In this document: positions 48,635-57,653 of the stretch, piece after piece
Layout of the letters: every line of letters starts with the position of its first letter
How positions within the stretch are numbered: position 1 is the first letter of the stretch
Assembly: GCA_946566685.1 (NCBI GenBank)
Contig: CAMNXA010000009.1
Location: 38,728 to 102,727 of the forward strand
DNA from: an uncultured Lachnospiraceae bacterium
GTDB taxonomy: Bacteria > Bacillota > Clostridia > Lachnospirales > Lachnospiraceae
Direction of reading: 5' to 3'
Length of the DNA: 64,000 nt
The notes under the pieces: generated by a model
What the model saw: the letters and a program-made list of their open reading frames with translations, nothing else
Database searches by the model: none
Told to the model about the DNA's origin: nothing
Made by a program: the position numbers and the translations under genes

Positions 48635-50944
48635 ATGCGCAGACACTTATGCCTGTTTGGACTGGCATTTGTGGCGGCAATGATGATAGGCATCCCATGG
48701 ACTAAGCGCGGCGGGCCGGCCGATGTGCCTTTGCAAGAGGAGAGAGTCGCGGCCGCAGGGCGGGTGGGATGGAAAGAACACAGGCTGATGGGAGGAGAAG
48801 AAGTCCTCGTGGTATCTTTGGAACAGGTCATTGTTCTGAAACCAGATCAAACAGCCAGTCTGACACAGATCATATCAGATTCTGACACAATCCAGCCAAA
48901 ACATTTTCCGGTAAGATTCCGGACAGGAACAGAGATCTATTGTGAACAAAACAGAGAAAGACTACAGCGAGTGGATGCAGGGCAGGTTCAGGGCCTTCTA
49001 TGCTACTGGGAGGATGAGGAGGAACCTGCCATGGGAAGCTATGTGGTGGTGGAGGGGAAATTTCGGGCTTTTGCCCATGCCACAAATCCCGGTGAGTTTG
49101 ACAGCGCCGATTATTACCATATTATGGGCAAACAGGGCAGGCTGACGGGGAGCAGCTGTCTGGCAGAGAGTGCAGACTGTGACCGGTTCCAGGAGAATAT
49201 GTACCGCCTGAAAGAGTACCTGTCTCTTCTTCTGAAGGCGAGTTATCCGCCAAAGGAGGCGGAGATTATGTGCGCCATGCTGCTGGGAGAGAAGGGAATG
49301 CTTGATGCGGATATTAAGAGTCTGTACCAGCAAAACGGCATCATCCATATTCTGGCCATCAGCGGACTGCACCTGTCCATTCTGGGGATGGGATTTTATA
49401 AGATACTGCGGAAACTGCATGTACCTAATATGATTAACATAATATTGTCTATTGGATTGATGTACTGTTATGGGATGATGACAGGCATGGGAGTATCCAT
49501 CGTTCGGGCGCTTGTGATGTTCGGCTTTCATCTGACGGCGGGACTGCTTGGACGTACTTATGATATGCTGACGGCCATGACGGTGGCGGCGCTGTCCATT
49601 CTGATACAGCAGCCCCTCTATCTGACACACAGCGGTTTTCTCTTTTCTTTCGGGGCCATCTGCGGCATCGGCCTGTTTGTGCCGGCGGTGGAGGCGCACC
49701 GGCTTTCTGAGAACCGTCTGGTTCGGGCATTTCTTACCGGCATGGCCATCTGCCTTTCGACTCTGCCGGTGTACTGCACATTCTACAGTGCCTTCCCGCC
49801 TTACTCTGTACTGTTGAATCTATTGGTAATTCCCTGTATGACACTGATCTTGACGGACGGTATTGCTACCACGATCATGGCTTCTGTTATCCTTCCGCTG
49901 GGAAAGTATCTGGCCTGGCCAGGAATCTGTCTACTGCGGTTATATGAAAAGTGCTGTGATCTGTGCCTTTCCCTGCCCGGACACCAGTGGATCACGGGCT
50001 GTCCCGGGGCCTGGCAGACAGCTTTGTTTGTTCTGCTGCTGGCAGGGCTGTCACTGTTCTATGAGCGCATGAAAAAATGGCAGTTCTGGACAGTTGTCCT
50101 GCTGGCAGTAGGCGTATTGACAGTGCGTCTGCCGCAGGGATTTGAGGTCACGGCGCTGGACGTGGGACAGGGTGACTGCATCTATCTGACAGATGGCGCC
50201 GGCGGCCATTATCTGATTGACGGCGGCAGTTCCACGAAGAAAGACGTGGAGACCTATCAGATACTGCCCTTTCTGAAATATAAGGGTGTGAGACATCTGG
50301 ATGCGGTCTTTATTACCCATCCGGACAACGACCACATAAACGGTATCCAGGGAATGCTGGAAACCTATAAGGAACATGGGATTGGAATCGGCTGTCTGAT
50401 ACTGCCGGATGTGGCAAAAGAGAGCTGGCATGAAGAGTATCATATGCTGGAAGTGCTTGCAGGAGAGGCAGGGATTCCCGTGCAGTATATCCACGCAGGC
50501 CAGAGTATGAAAACGGGGAAAGTTATGTTAACCTGCATGCATCCGAAAGAAAATTTTGCCAGTGAGGATACCAATGCCTATTCTACCGTCCTTTATCTGC
50601 GCTTTGGGATGTTTACGGCGCTTTTTACAGGAGATCTGGAAGGAGAAGGAGAACGACTGGTGATGGAGAAGCTTCAGGAAAGCGGCATAGCAAATGTCAC
50701 AGTGCTGAAAGCAGCGCATCATGGGTCAAAAAACTCCACGCCGGAAGCGTTTGTGGAACTGATCAGTCCGCGGATGGCCCTGATTTCCGCCGGCCGTGAT
50801 AATTCTTACGGGCACCCCCACCCGGAGACGCTTGAGAGGCTTGTGGCGGCGGGATGCCGCATTTACCAGACGCCTGTAAGCGGCGCGGTGACTGTCAGGG
50901 TGAAGGGCGGCAGGGTCTGGGTGGAGGAGTATCTGGGAGAGTGA
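48635..50944 (+). CDS. comEC: DNA internalisation-related competence protein ComEC/Rec2
   Basis: 769 residues. N-terminal DUF4131 region (about 1-200), competence domain with about eight or more membrane helices (about 205-500: LLGEKGMLDADIKSLYQQNGIIHILAISGLHLSILG.., GVSIVRALVMFGFHL). The C-terminal metallo-beta-lactamase domain (about 505-765) has the metal motif H562-P-D-N-D-H567 and LKAAHHGSKNST. ComEC forms the membrane channel for single-stranded DNA uptake, with the lactamase domain as likely nuclease. It has all three family domains and no truncation. AAAGGAGATG precedes the ATG. Together with comEA it suggests latent natural transformation. Confidence 0.95.
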   Translation: MRRHLCLFGLAFVAAMMIGIPWTKRGGPADVPLQEERVAAAGRVGWKEHRLMGGEEVLVVSLEQVIVLKPDQTASLTQIISDSDTIQPKHFPVRFRTGTEIYCEQNRERLQRVDAGQVQGLLCYWEDEEEPAMGSYVVVEGKFRAFAHATNPGEFDSADYYHIMGKQGRLTGSSCLAESADCDRFQENMYRLKEYLSLLLKASYPPKEAEIMCAMLLGEKGMLDADIKSLYQQNGIIHILAISGLHLSILGMGFYKILRKLHVPNMINIILSIGLMYCYGMMTGMGVSIVRALVMFGFHLTAGLLGRTYDMLTAMTVAALSILIQQPLYLTHSGFLFSFGAICGIGLFVPAVEAHRLSENRLVRAFLTGMAICLSTLPVYCTFYSAFPPYSVLLNLLVIPCMTLILTDGIATTIMASVILPLGKYLAWPGICLLRLYEKCCDLCLSLPGHQWITGCPGAWQTALFVLLLAGLSLFYERMKKWQFWTVVLLAVGVLTVRLPQGFEVTALDVGQGDCIYLTDGAGGHYLIDGGSSTKKDVETYQILPFLKYKGVRHLDAVFITHPDNDHINGIQGMLETYKEHGIGIGCLILPDVAKESWHEEYHMLEVLAGEAGIPVQYIHAGQSMKTGKVMLTCMHPKENFASEDTNAYSTVLYLRFGMFTALFTGDLEGEGERLVMEKLQESGIANVTVLKAAHHGSKNSTPEAFVELISPRMALISAGRDNSYGHPHPETLERLVAAGCRIYQTPVSGAVTVRVKGGRVWVEEYLGE

Positions 50945-51050
50945 ACGGAATACAAATGCAGTACAAATTAACTGATTATTTTGCAGAATATTGAATAATT
51001 TTCCCGTAAATGGTAAAATACTACTAAATATTTTGACAGGGGAAAGCAAA

Positions 51051-51707
51051 GTGGGGAAATTGGTATTGCATGTGCCGAAGTGGCAGGGGAAACTGGTATT
51101 TTCGGGGGAAGTCCTGGCCTTTGCAGGGATGATCCTTCTTTTGGTTGTGGGAATCCTCTTTTGTTTCTGGGGATATAAGTTTTTCAGGACAATCCTGTTT
51201 ATGGGGATTGGAACCGCATCGTGTTATGGCGGTTATCTTCTGGTGGAGCCCCTGACAGGGAATCTGGTGCTGAGGATGATTCTGACAGTCACGCTCACTT
51301 TTGTGGGCGTCTGTTTCGTGTATTTTCTGGATATTATCTGTGGATATGTGCTGGACAGACTGGGGGGGGGGCTGAGGATAAAAACGTTTCTTGATAAACG
51401 GGTTTATCTTTTGTCGGCGCCTCTGGGGGCGTTGCTCCTTGGTCTGACCATCTATTATATGATCTGGCGGGACGGAATTCTTTCGTCCCTGATTGCCGTT
51501 GTCTGCCTGACGTTCGGGCTTATTTTCCAAAATGCAAAAAGGAAAAAACAGGTGCGGTTCAAATCCTATGATGACCTGCTGAAATTGTCACGCCCCGAAT
51601 TTGGCGGGAGTGGATTGGAGGTTGAGATGACCGCGGCAGCAGTAGCGGTGGAGGAAGAAGCAGGAGAAGCAGCAGTGAAAGAAGCAGAAATCGGCTACAA
51701 CGATTGA
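51051..51707 (+). CDS. TM7S3/TMEM198-like (DUF4203) membrane protein with a G10 tract
   Basis: 218 residues from GTG 51051 (AGGGGAAAG upstream); the longer TTG start at 50991 lacks a site. Seven or so hydrophobic helices between residues 15 and 160 (VLAFAGMILLLVVGILFCFWGYKFF.., MILTVTLTFVGVCFVYFLDI.., LGALLLGLTIYYMI), then a charged tail rich in A and E. The RxxLFMGIGTASCYGGYLL pattern recalls DUF4203. A G10 run encodes L104-G107 in a loop. It comes first in the exopolysaccharide operon; function unknown. Single-base slippage in the tract would truncate it and might be polar on the genes behind it. Confidence 0.78.
   Translation: MGKLVLHVPKWQGKLVFSGEVLAFAGMILLLVVGILFCFWGYKFFRTILFMGIGTASCYGGYLLVEPLTGNLVLRMILTVTLTFVGVCFVYFLDIICGYVLDRLGGGLRIKTFLDKRVYLLSAPLGALLLGLTIYYMIWRDGILSSLIAVVCLTFGLIFQNAKRKKQVRFKSYDDLLKLSRPEFGGSGLEVEMTAAAVAVEEEAGEAAVKEAEIGYND
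51362..51371 (+). repeat. G10 homopolymer inside the operon-leading membrane protein
   Basis: Third coding G10 tract in the window, with the same length as those at 16494 and 25798, covering the last base of a Leu codon and three Gly codons. Confidence 0.9.
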
Positions 51708-51734
51708 TGAGTAGTAGAAAGGCAGGGACGGCGT

Positions 51735-52430
51735 GTGCTTGATGTGACCAGGCGGGAAATGAAATACGATATCGGTTTGATTGAGACGGCGAGCATGAAG
51801 AGGCGTCTGGGAATCTACATGGAGCCGGATCCCCACAACGGTGTGACGGGATACATGGTGCGGTCTCTCTATTTCGATACACCCTATGACTCAGATTTTG
51901 AGCAGAAGGTAGACGGGTATGACGAGCGGCAGAAGATACGGCTGCGGGTTTACGAGGCAGATGCGCAGACAGCCAAGCTGGAGCTTAAAGAAAAGTCGGA
52001 TGCCTTTCAGCGCAAGCGTTCCCTGACACTGGACCGGGAAGAAACCATGCGGATGATAAGCGGCGACTATCAGTTTCTGCTTGCACGGCCGGAGGGTCTG
52101 GCACAGTGGCTGTATGCCTTTTTGTGCACCCGGTGCTACAGGCCCAAATGTGTGGTGGAGTATGACCGGTTTGCCTATATTTTGGATCACAACGATACGC
52201 GGATTACCTTTGACCAGAATCTGCGCGCCAGTGAGGCGGAGTTTGATATCTTTGCAGAAAGCCCCGCCCTGTATCCGGTCAGCCCGCCCGGGGCGGTGAC
52301 GATGGAAGTTAAGTATACGGGATTTTTATTGAGTTGTCTGAAAAACGAGTTAAACCACTGTGACAAAACCCGTTGTTCCAACAGTAAATATTGCAGGGCG
52401 AGAATGATATCCAAACGAGGAAGAGTATAA
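51735..52430 (+). CDS. VTC-domain protein (polyphosphate polymerase-like)
   Basis: 231 residues from GTG 51735. The VTC/CYTH tunnel-fold pattern is clear: REMKYDIGLIETASMKRRL, VRSLYFDTPYDSDFEQKVDGYDERQKIRLRVY, AKLELKEKSDAFQRKRSLTL, CVVEYDRFAYI and MEVKYTGF. In yeast Vtc4 this fold makes polyphosphate from ATP; bacterial members next to CotH and DUF4956 genes are uncharacterised. Basic and acidic tunnel residues (R/K in KIRLRVY, E in LELKEK, VEYDR, MEVKY) are kept, so a nucleotide- or phosphate-using enzyme is likely. Cytoplasmic; 27 bases after the gene upstream. Confidence 0.9.
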   Translation: MLDVTRREMKYDIGLIETASMKRRLGIYMEPDPHNGVTGYMVRSLYFDTPYDSDFEQKVDGYDERQKIRLRVYEADAQTAKLELKEKSDAFQRKRSLTLDREETMRMISGDYQFLLARPEGLAQWLYAFLCTRCYRPKCVVEYDRFAYILDHNDTRITFDQNLRASEAEFDIFAESPALYPVSPPGAVTMEVKYTGFLLSCLKNELNHCDKTRCSNSKYCRARMISKRGRV

Positions 52431-52444
52431 AGGGAGGAAAAGAG

Positions 52445-53131
52445 ATGAAAGAGGTTCTTTATAACAGTCTGCTGAATACCACCAACGGCCTGACGATCAT
52501 GGATGTGATCATCAATTTTGCGGCGGCGGCAGTGATTGCCTGTCTGATCTATGTTTCTTATCGGGTGTCCCATTCCGGCCCGGTATATAGTGAACGGTTT
52601 AACGTTTCTATTGTGATGCTGACGTTAGTGACCACCCTGGTGATGAACGTGATTGGTAACAATATTGCCCTTTCTTTGGGGATGGTGGGCGCCCTGTCCA
52701 TCGTCCGTTTCCGGACGGCCATCAAGGATCCGCGGGATACGGCCTATATCTTCTGGGGCATAGCGGTGGGGATCTGCTGCGGCGTCTCGGATTATCTGAT
52801 TGCCGGGCTGGGTTCCGCCCTGATCTTTGCATTCCTGATCCTGTTTGGTTTTATCCGCAACAATGAGCGCATCATGGTGATCGTGAACGGGGAGGCCAAG
52901 GCCGGGGAAGCGGTAGAGAAGCATATGGATGAACTCTTTGGCGGCCGGGCGGCGCTGCGGGTGCACAACCACGCGGCCAGGACGCAGACGGAGGAGTTTA
53001 TCTATGAGATATCGGATAAGCAGCTAGCCAAGTCGGAGAAGAAGAACGGGAAACTGGTAAGGAATCTGTCCGGTATCGAGGGCGTGACTTCGGTCAGCCT
53101 GGTCAGACAGGATGATGAGATTAACCAATAG
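52445..53131 (+). CDS. DUF4956 membrane protein
   Basis: 228 residues from the ATG at 52445 (GGGAGG upstream). Three to four membrane helices in the first 125 residues (MDVIINFAAAAVIACLIYVSYRV; VMLTLVTTLVMNVIGNNIALSLGMVGALSIVRFR; FWGIAVGICCGVSDYLIAGLGSALIFAFLILF) and a cytoplasmic ACT-like tail. The motif VGALSIVRFRTAIKDPRDTAYIFW is the DUF4956 hallmark. The family occurs almost always with VTC and CotH genes, as here. Its function is unknown; a membrane partner of the VTC enzyme is a reasonable inference. Confidence 0.9.
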   Translation: MKEVLYNSLLNTTNGLTIMDVIINFAAAAVIACLIYVSYRVSHSGPVYSERFNVSIVMLTLVTTLVMNVIGNNIALSLGMVGALSIVRFRTAIKDPRDTAYIFWGIAVGICCGVSDYLIAGLGSALIFAFLILFGFIRNNERIMVIVNGEAKAGEAVEKHMDELFGGRAALRVHNHAARTQTEEFIYEISDKQLAKSEKKNGKLVRNLSGIEGVTSVSLVRQDDEINQ

Positions 53132-53142
53132 GAGATGGGGTT

Positions 53143-54762
53143 ATGCCGCACAGACACAGGAGAATCTGTCTGCTTGGTGCGTGTGTCCTGTTGATTCCGG
53201 TGATGATAGGGCTTAGTTTCTGGCGGGGATATGTGGAATCCCGGAATAAGGCTGTCAATAAGAACACCTATTTTGAACTGCCGCCTGATCCTTACGGGGA
53301 AGATCCGCTTCGGTATCTGGAGGAGGACTTTACGGTGCAGGAAGGGTTCCACAGCAATCTGCCCATCATTATTCTCTCCATGGAGGAGGAACTGGCGGAT
53401 TATAAAGGGTTCGATGGGCAGGATAATCAGGAGTATCTTACCGGCGAGGAGCCTTATATCAAGGGACATATCAGCATCATAGACGGAGGAACGTTTGACA
53501 ATTGCATAACAGACCGGCCTGCGGCCCAGAGCAATCTGCTGATCAAGAAGAGAGGGCATACTTCGTACAATTTTGATAAGGTACAGTACCTTCTGAAACT
53601 ACAGACGCCGGAGGGGCTGGAGAATCCTGTGGATGTGCTGGGCATGGGAGCCCATGACAGCTGGATTTTGAACGGCAGTATGGCGGATAAGAGCATGATC
53701 CGCAATTATCTGGCATACCGGATCAGTTCTGAGGTGTCGGAAGTGACGCCCGACAGTCAGTTTTGTGAGGTCATCATTCAGGAGGGGGACAGATATGTGT
53801 ATCAGGGGCTTTATCTGATGATGGAGACTGTGACGAGGGATGTCAACCGGATTCCCATCGACCAGTTTCAGGAGAAAAACCTCTATACCAGTTACATTGT
53901 CAGAAGGGACCGGTTTACCCATTTTGATATGATGTTGGATACTTACGGCAGGTTATCCGGCATTTCTGAGGAATGGATTGGGCTTAAGTATCCGTCTGAA
54001 ACCAGGATAACGGATCGGGCCAGGCGCTATATTGAGGCAGATTTTTCGCAGATTGAACAGGTGATTTACGCGAAAGAGGAGAAGGTATTTAACACCTATG
54101 ACAGATATATTGACGTCAATTCCTTCGTGGATTATTTCCTGCTGAACGAATATTTCGGCAATTATGATGCGGGAATGCATTCCACCTATATGTATAAAAA
54201 TTCCGGGGAATCCCTGAAAGTGGGGCCGGTGTGGGATTTCGACCAGGCGATGAACAATTATGCCAAGGAGGAGATGGAGACGGGAACCATGGCGTTTCAG
54301 GAACGTCCCTTTTATGAGCGGTTTACAAAAGATAAACGCTTTGTGGATTTGTTACAGTCCCGGTATGCCGCGCTTCGTAAAGGTACTCTGTCCCATGACC
54401 ATATCTGTGATGTAATCGATGATACGACTGCCTATATACGCTCCGCCAGGGAGCGGGAGTGGTATCGCTGGGCGGCGGATTATTATGACGATTCCGGATT
54501 GAACTGGCATAACTATTATCTGTCGGATTATCTGGACGATGACGATGTGCTGGTCAGCCGTTTTAACGATAACTATGACCAGGAGATTTATAATATCAAA
54601 GTGTATCTGTACAAACACGGAAGAGCCATGGAGACAGAACTCCGTATTCTGGAGAGGAGTACGGTCTATGATACTTCCATCCGCAATGAGAACGAACTGT
54701 TCCTGGTTATCATCATGCTATTGTTTTTCATGCCTTCCGTCATGATCATCAGAAAGGGGTAA
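53143..54762 (+). CDS. CotH-family protein kinase, membrane-anchored
   Basis: 539 residues. N-terminal signal anchor (about 6-24) and a C-terminal membrane helix (about 517-533), so the body is probably outside the cell. The CotH kinase domain spans about 55-480: IIILSMEEELADYKG, KKRGHTSYNFDKVQYLLKL, DSWILNGSMADKSMIRNYLAYRI, YVYQGLYLMMETVTRDVNRIPI and the metal/phosphate motif GPVWDFDQAMNNY. CotH kinases phosphorylate spore-coat proteins; family members outside sporulation have unknown targets. Clustering with VTC and DUF4956 is typical; lying inside a polysaccharide operon is less so. Confidence 0.92.
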   Translation: MPHRHRRICLLGACVLLIPVMIGLSFWRGYVESRNKAVNKNTYFELPPDPYGEDPLRYLEEDFTVQEGFHSNLPIIILSMEEELADYKGFDGQDNQEYLTGEEPYIKGHISIIDGGTFDNCITDRPAAQSNLLIKKRGHTSYNFDKVQYLLKLQTPEGLENPVDVLGMGAHDSWILNGSMADKSMIRNYLAYRISSEVSEVTPDSQFCEVIIQEGDRYVYQGLYLMMETVTRDVNRIPIDQFQEKNLYTSYIVRRDRFTHFDMMLDTYGRLSGISEEWIGLKYPSETRITDRARRYIEADFSQIEQVIYAKEEKVFNTYDRYIDVNSFVDYFLLNEYFGNYDAGMHSTYMYKNSGESLKVGPVWDFDQAMNNYAKEEMETGTMAFQERPFYERFTKDKRFVDLLQSRYAALRKGTLSHDHICDVIDDTTAYIRSAREREWYRWAADYYDDSGLNWHNYYLSDYLDDDDVLVSRFNDNYDQEIYNIKVYLYKHGRAMETELRILERSTVYDTSIRNENELFLVIIMLLFFMPSVMIIRKG

Positions 54763-54770
54763 GATGGGGT

Positions 54771-54932
54771 ATGCTGTTGACTCATAAAATTGCCGAGGAG
54801 GCGGTGCAGGAGCGGGATTACTTCCTGTCTGCACTGGGAGATCCTCTTGTGATCAATGGAATCAGGATTGTCTGTGTGGTACTGCTTGTCTTTTTTGTGG
54901 GCAGTTATCTGAAATACAGAAAGAAGCGCTGA
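54771..54932 (+). CDS. Small single-pass membrane protein (53 residues)
   Basis: ATG 54771 follows GGGGT. The product starts MLLTHKIAEEAVQERDYFLS, has one membrane helix (about 29-47, IRIVCVVLLVFFVGSYL) and ends KYRKKR, so N-out/C-in is likely. It fills the gap between the CotH and MBOAT genes with 8 and 21 base spacers, which argues that it is translated with them. It may be a small accessory subunit of the polysaccharide machinery, like the small proteins of other cellulose operons; this is inference. Confidence 0.7.
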   Translation: MLLTHKIAEEAVQERDYFLSALGDPLVINGIRIVCVVLLVFFVGSYLKYRKKR

Positions 54933-54953
54933 CTGTCAGAGAGGGGATAACAT

Positions 54954-56369
54954 ATGCTCTTTTCGAGTGTCGTATTTTTGTTTGTGTTTTTTCCGGTGGT
55001 CCTTATTTTGTACTATACGTTTTTCTTCTCCAGGGCATGTCAGAATGTGATCCTTCTGCTGGCAAGCCTGGTCTTTTATGCCTGGGGAGAGCCTCTGTAT
55101 GTACTGCTGATGATCGCCTCCATACTGGTCAATTCGCTGCTGGCGGGACTGATCAGTATTTCGTCCGCTAAAAGCAGTAAAAAAATGATATTGTTTCTCG
55201 CAGTGGCCTTAAACATTGCGACCCTGTTTGTGTTTAAATATCTGGGATTTGTGATGGAAACCATGGGACTTACGCCGGTATCGCTGCCCTTGCCGATCGG
55301 TATCTCATTCTTCACCTTCCAGGCCATGTCCTATGTGGTGGATGTGTATCGGGGGACGGTGAAGGCGGAGAATCCTTTTTATGTGGGACTGTACATTGCG
55401 TTCTTTCCGCAGCTGATTGCCGGGCCGATCATCCAGTATAATTCCATTGCGGAGCAGATCCGTCACAGAAAATCCAGTTTTGATATGTTTTCCATGGGAA
55501 TCAGCAGATTCACGGTGGGGCTTGGCAAGAAGATTCTGTTGTCCAACTGTTTTGCGGGCATAGCAGACAATGTATTCCAGTGGTCCATGATCGGAACGGA
55601 GAGAATGGCGATTCCGGCGATGCTGGCCTGGCTTGGCAGTATCGCATATTCGTTGCAGATTTATTATGATTTTTCGGCCTACTCCGACATGGCCATCGGT
55701 CTGGGCCTGTGTTTTGGGTTTAAATTCCCGGAGAACTTCAATTATCCCTATATAGCCACATCCATTTCGGATTTTTGGAAAAGATGGCATATCTCCCTGA
55801 CGGACTGGTTCCGGGAATACGTATATTTTCCGCTGGGCGGAAGCCGTGTGAAGAATCAGGATTTTATGGTGCGCAACATGCTGGTGGTGTGGATTCTGAC
55901 AGGCATCTGGCACGGCGCCAACTGGACCTTTATTTTCTGGGGATTGATGTATTTTGTGTTCCAGCTGGCGGAACGGTTTTTCGAGTATCCGGCCAAGATG
56001 AAAAATAAGTTTCTGAAACATTTTTATACCCTGATGGTGGTCAATGCGCTCTGGGTGGTATTCCGGGCGGAGAACCTTTATCAGGCGGGGCGGTTTTTCA
56101 TGAACATGCTGGGCGTCAATAACAATGGCTTTTACAGTGACCTGGCGGTAATGCTGATCCGGGAGAATCTGGCCTTTATTGTGCTGGGGATTCTGTTCTC
56201 TATGCCCATAGCCAGAAACATGAATGAGATTCTGTATCAGAATCCCAGATCTTCGATCAGCAGGGTATGTACCCTGTGTTATCCCATCGGCCTGATGGCG
56301 CTTTTGGCGGTGTGCGTTGCCTATCTGGCCAGCGGCACCTATAATCCGTTTATTTACTTTAATTTCTAG
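54954..56369 (+). CDS. MBOAT O-acyltransferase (AlgI/DltB-like)
   Basis: 471 residues, about ten to twelve membrane helices. Family landmarks: LPIGISFFTFQAMSYVVDVYRG, FPQLIAGPIIQY, YDFSAYSDMAIGLGLCFGFKFPENFNYPY, FWKRWHISLTDWFREYVYFPLGG with H279, and TGIWHGANWTFIFWG with the catalytic-type H320. AlgI-type proteins bring acetyl groups across the membrane for transfer to exopolysaccharide. The next gene encodes the matching DHHW/AlgJ-like protein, and the cellulose-synthase-like enzyme follows, so O-acetylation of a beta-glucan is likely. The layout resembles the ccs locus described in Clostridioides difficile. Confidence 0.95.
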   Translation: MLFSSVVFLFVFFPVVLILYYTFFFSRACQNVILLLASLVFYAWGEPLYVLLMIASILVNSLLAGLISISSAKSSKKMILFLAVALNIATLFVFKYLGFVMETMGLTPVSLPLPIGISFFTFQAMSYVVDVYRGTVKAENPFYVGLYIAFFPQLIAGPIIQYNSIAEQIRHRKSSFDMFSMGISRFTVGLGKKILLSNCFAGIADNVFQWSMIGTERMAIPAMLAWLGSIAYSLQIYYDFSAYSDMAIGLGLCFGFKFPENFNYPYIATSISDFWKRWHISLTDWFREYVYFPLGGSRVKNQDFMVRNMLVVWILTGIWHGANWTFIFWGLMYFVFQLAERFFEYPAKMKNKFLKHFYTLMVVNALWVVFRAENLYQAGRFFMNMLGVNNNGFYSDLAVMLIRENLAFIVLGILFSMPIARNMNEILYQNPRSSISRVCTLCYPIGLMALLAVCVAYLASGTYNPFIYFNF

Positions 56370-56381
56370 CGGGGTGGACTT

Positions 56382-57650
56382 GTGAACAGGAAGGATGATC
56401 CGGCGAAAAATTATATACTGCGCAAAAACATATTTGCGGTCTTGTTTCTGATCGTGGTGTTTGGTTATGCGGGTGTCAATGCCTGGCACGGCGCCGGAGC
56501 GTGGGCGGAAGCGGTGCGCTACAATCTGGCGGTGGCGGACGGCATAACGCTTGAGACGGCTCCGCAGACGATTTCCCGGACGGTGGCGGGATTGGATGAG
56601 AGCATCATCGCCTCCATGTACGGCCGGATGGAGTTTATTGAGACCTATTCCTATATCCAGGTGCTTCTGGACAAGCGGGAGTTTAATAATTTCAGTTATA
56701 TCAAGGATGAGGATGGGTATCTGCACTATGCCTCCTTTTTCCGGGAAGATACCAATGATATGGAAGAGTATGCCAAAAGGCTTAAGCGTTTGCAGGACTG
56801 GGTGGAGCCTAACGGGACGAAAGTCTTGTTCTTTGTGACACCGGGCAAGTACGTGCGCGGGGAGACCAGGTTCCGCACGGGAATGCCGATCAATAATCCG
56901 GACAATATCGTGGATGAGATGCTGTTTTATCTAAACCGCTACGGCGTGGAGACAGTGGATTGCAGAAAGTATATTCCAAACGACTCCCTGACGGTGCAGG
57001 ATGCGTTCTTTAAGACGGATCACCACTGGACGATTCCTGCGGCGTTTGCGGCCACCCAGGTTCTGGTGGAGCAGATAGAGGAGAAATTCGGGGAGGATCT
57101 TGATCCGGATGATTATTATATGAATCCGGCCCAGTATGAGAGTGTAGTGTACCATAAGGGGATGCTTGGATCCATGGGGCGTAAGACTGGGGCGAATTTC
57201 AGCGGTCTGGAAGACTTCGAGGCCCTTTGGCCCAGGTTTGAGAATCACTATGACAGGGTATGTATGGGGGTGACGGATCAGACCCAGCATTTTCAGGGAA
57301 TCACGGAAGAATCCCTGATGGATACGGGTGTTCTTTTGGAGCATAAGGATATCTACAGCGATTCCCAGTATTCCCTGTATCTCAATGGACTGCGGCCCTA
57401 TGAGCGGATCATCAATGAAGATAATCCGGACGGATGCCGGATATTTGCCATCCGGGATTCCTATTTCTCACCGATGATCGTGTTCCTGGCGCCCATGTGC
57501 GGGCAGATTGACGCCATATGGTCCCTGGAGGAATCCCACATGCTGGACATTGAGACTTATGTGAAGGAAAATGAGTTCGACTACATTATTATGGAGATTT
57601 ATCCTTATAATATCAATGAAGATGCCTTCAACTTCTTTAAGGAGGATTAG
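56382..57650 (+). CDS. DHHW/AlgJ-like O-acetyltransferase partner protein
   Basis: 422 residues from GTG 56382. N-terminal signal anchor (about 15-33), then an SGNH-hydrolase-like extracytoplasmic domain. It shows the DHHW motif at 213-216 (KTDHHWTIPAAFAA) and a block-I-like serine S360 in IRDSYFSPM near the C-terminus, the circularly arranged catalytic set of AlgJ/AlgX-like proteins. It would accept acyl groups from the MBOAT protein encoded just upstream (12-base gap) and place them on the polymer. The DHHW protein family is common next to AlgI genes in Clostridia. Confidence 0.9.
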   Translation: MNRKDDPAKNYILRKNIFAVLFLIVVFGYAGVNAWHGAGAWAEAVRYNLAVADGITLETAPQTISRTVAGLDESIIASMYGRMEFIETYSYIQVLLDKREFNNFSYIKDEDGYLHYASFFREDTNDMEEYAKRLKRLQDWVEPNGTKVLFFVTPGKYVRGETRFRTGMPINNPDNIVDEMLFYLNRYGVETVDCRKYIPNDSLTVQDAFFKTDHHWTIPAAFAATQVLVEQIEEKFGEDLDPDDYYMNPAQYESVVYHKGMLGSMGRKTGANFSGLEDFEALWPRFENHYDRVCMGVTDQTQHFQGITEESLMDTGVLLEHKDIYSDSQYSLYLNGLRPYERIINEDNPDGCRIFAIRDSYFSPMIVFLAPMCGQIDAIWSLEESHMLDIETYVKENEFDYIIMEIYPYNINEDAFNFFKED

Positions 57651-57653
57651 GAA

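Noticed and set aside
51545..51575. GGTTCAAATCC reminiscent of a tRNA T-loop
   Set aside because: It lies inside a coding frame and no acceptor or anticodon stems can be formed around it.
55305..56726. 473-residue minus-strand ORF opposite the MBOAT and DHHW genes
   Set aside because: Histidine/arginine-rich shadow translation; the plus strand has two well-supported genes there.
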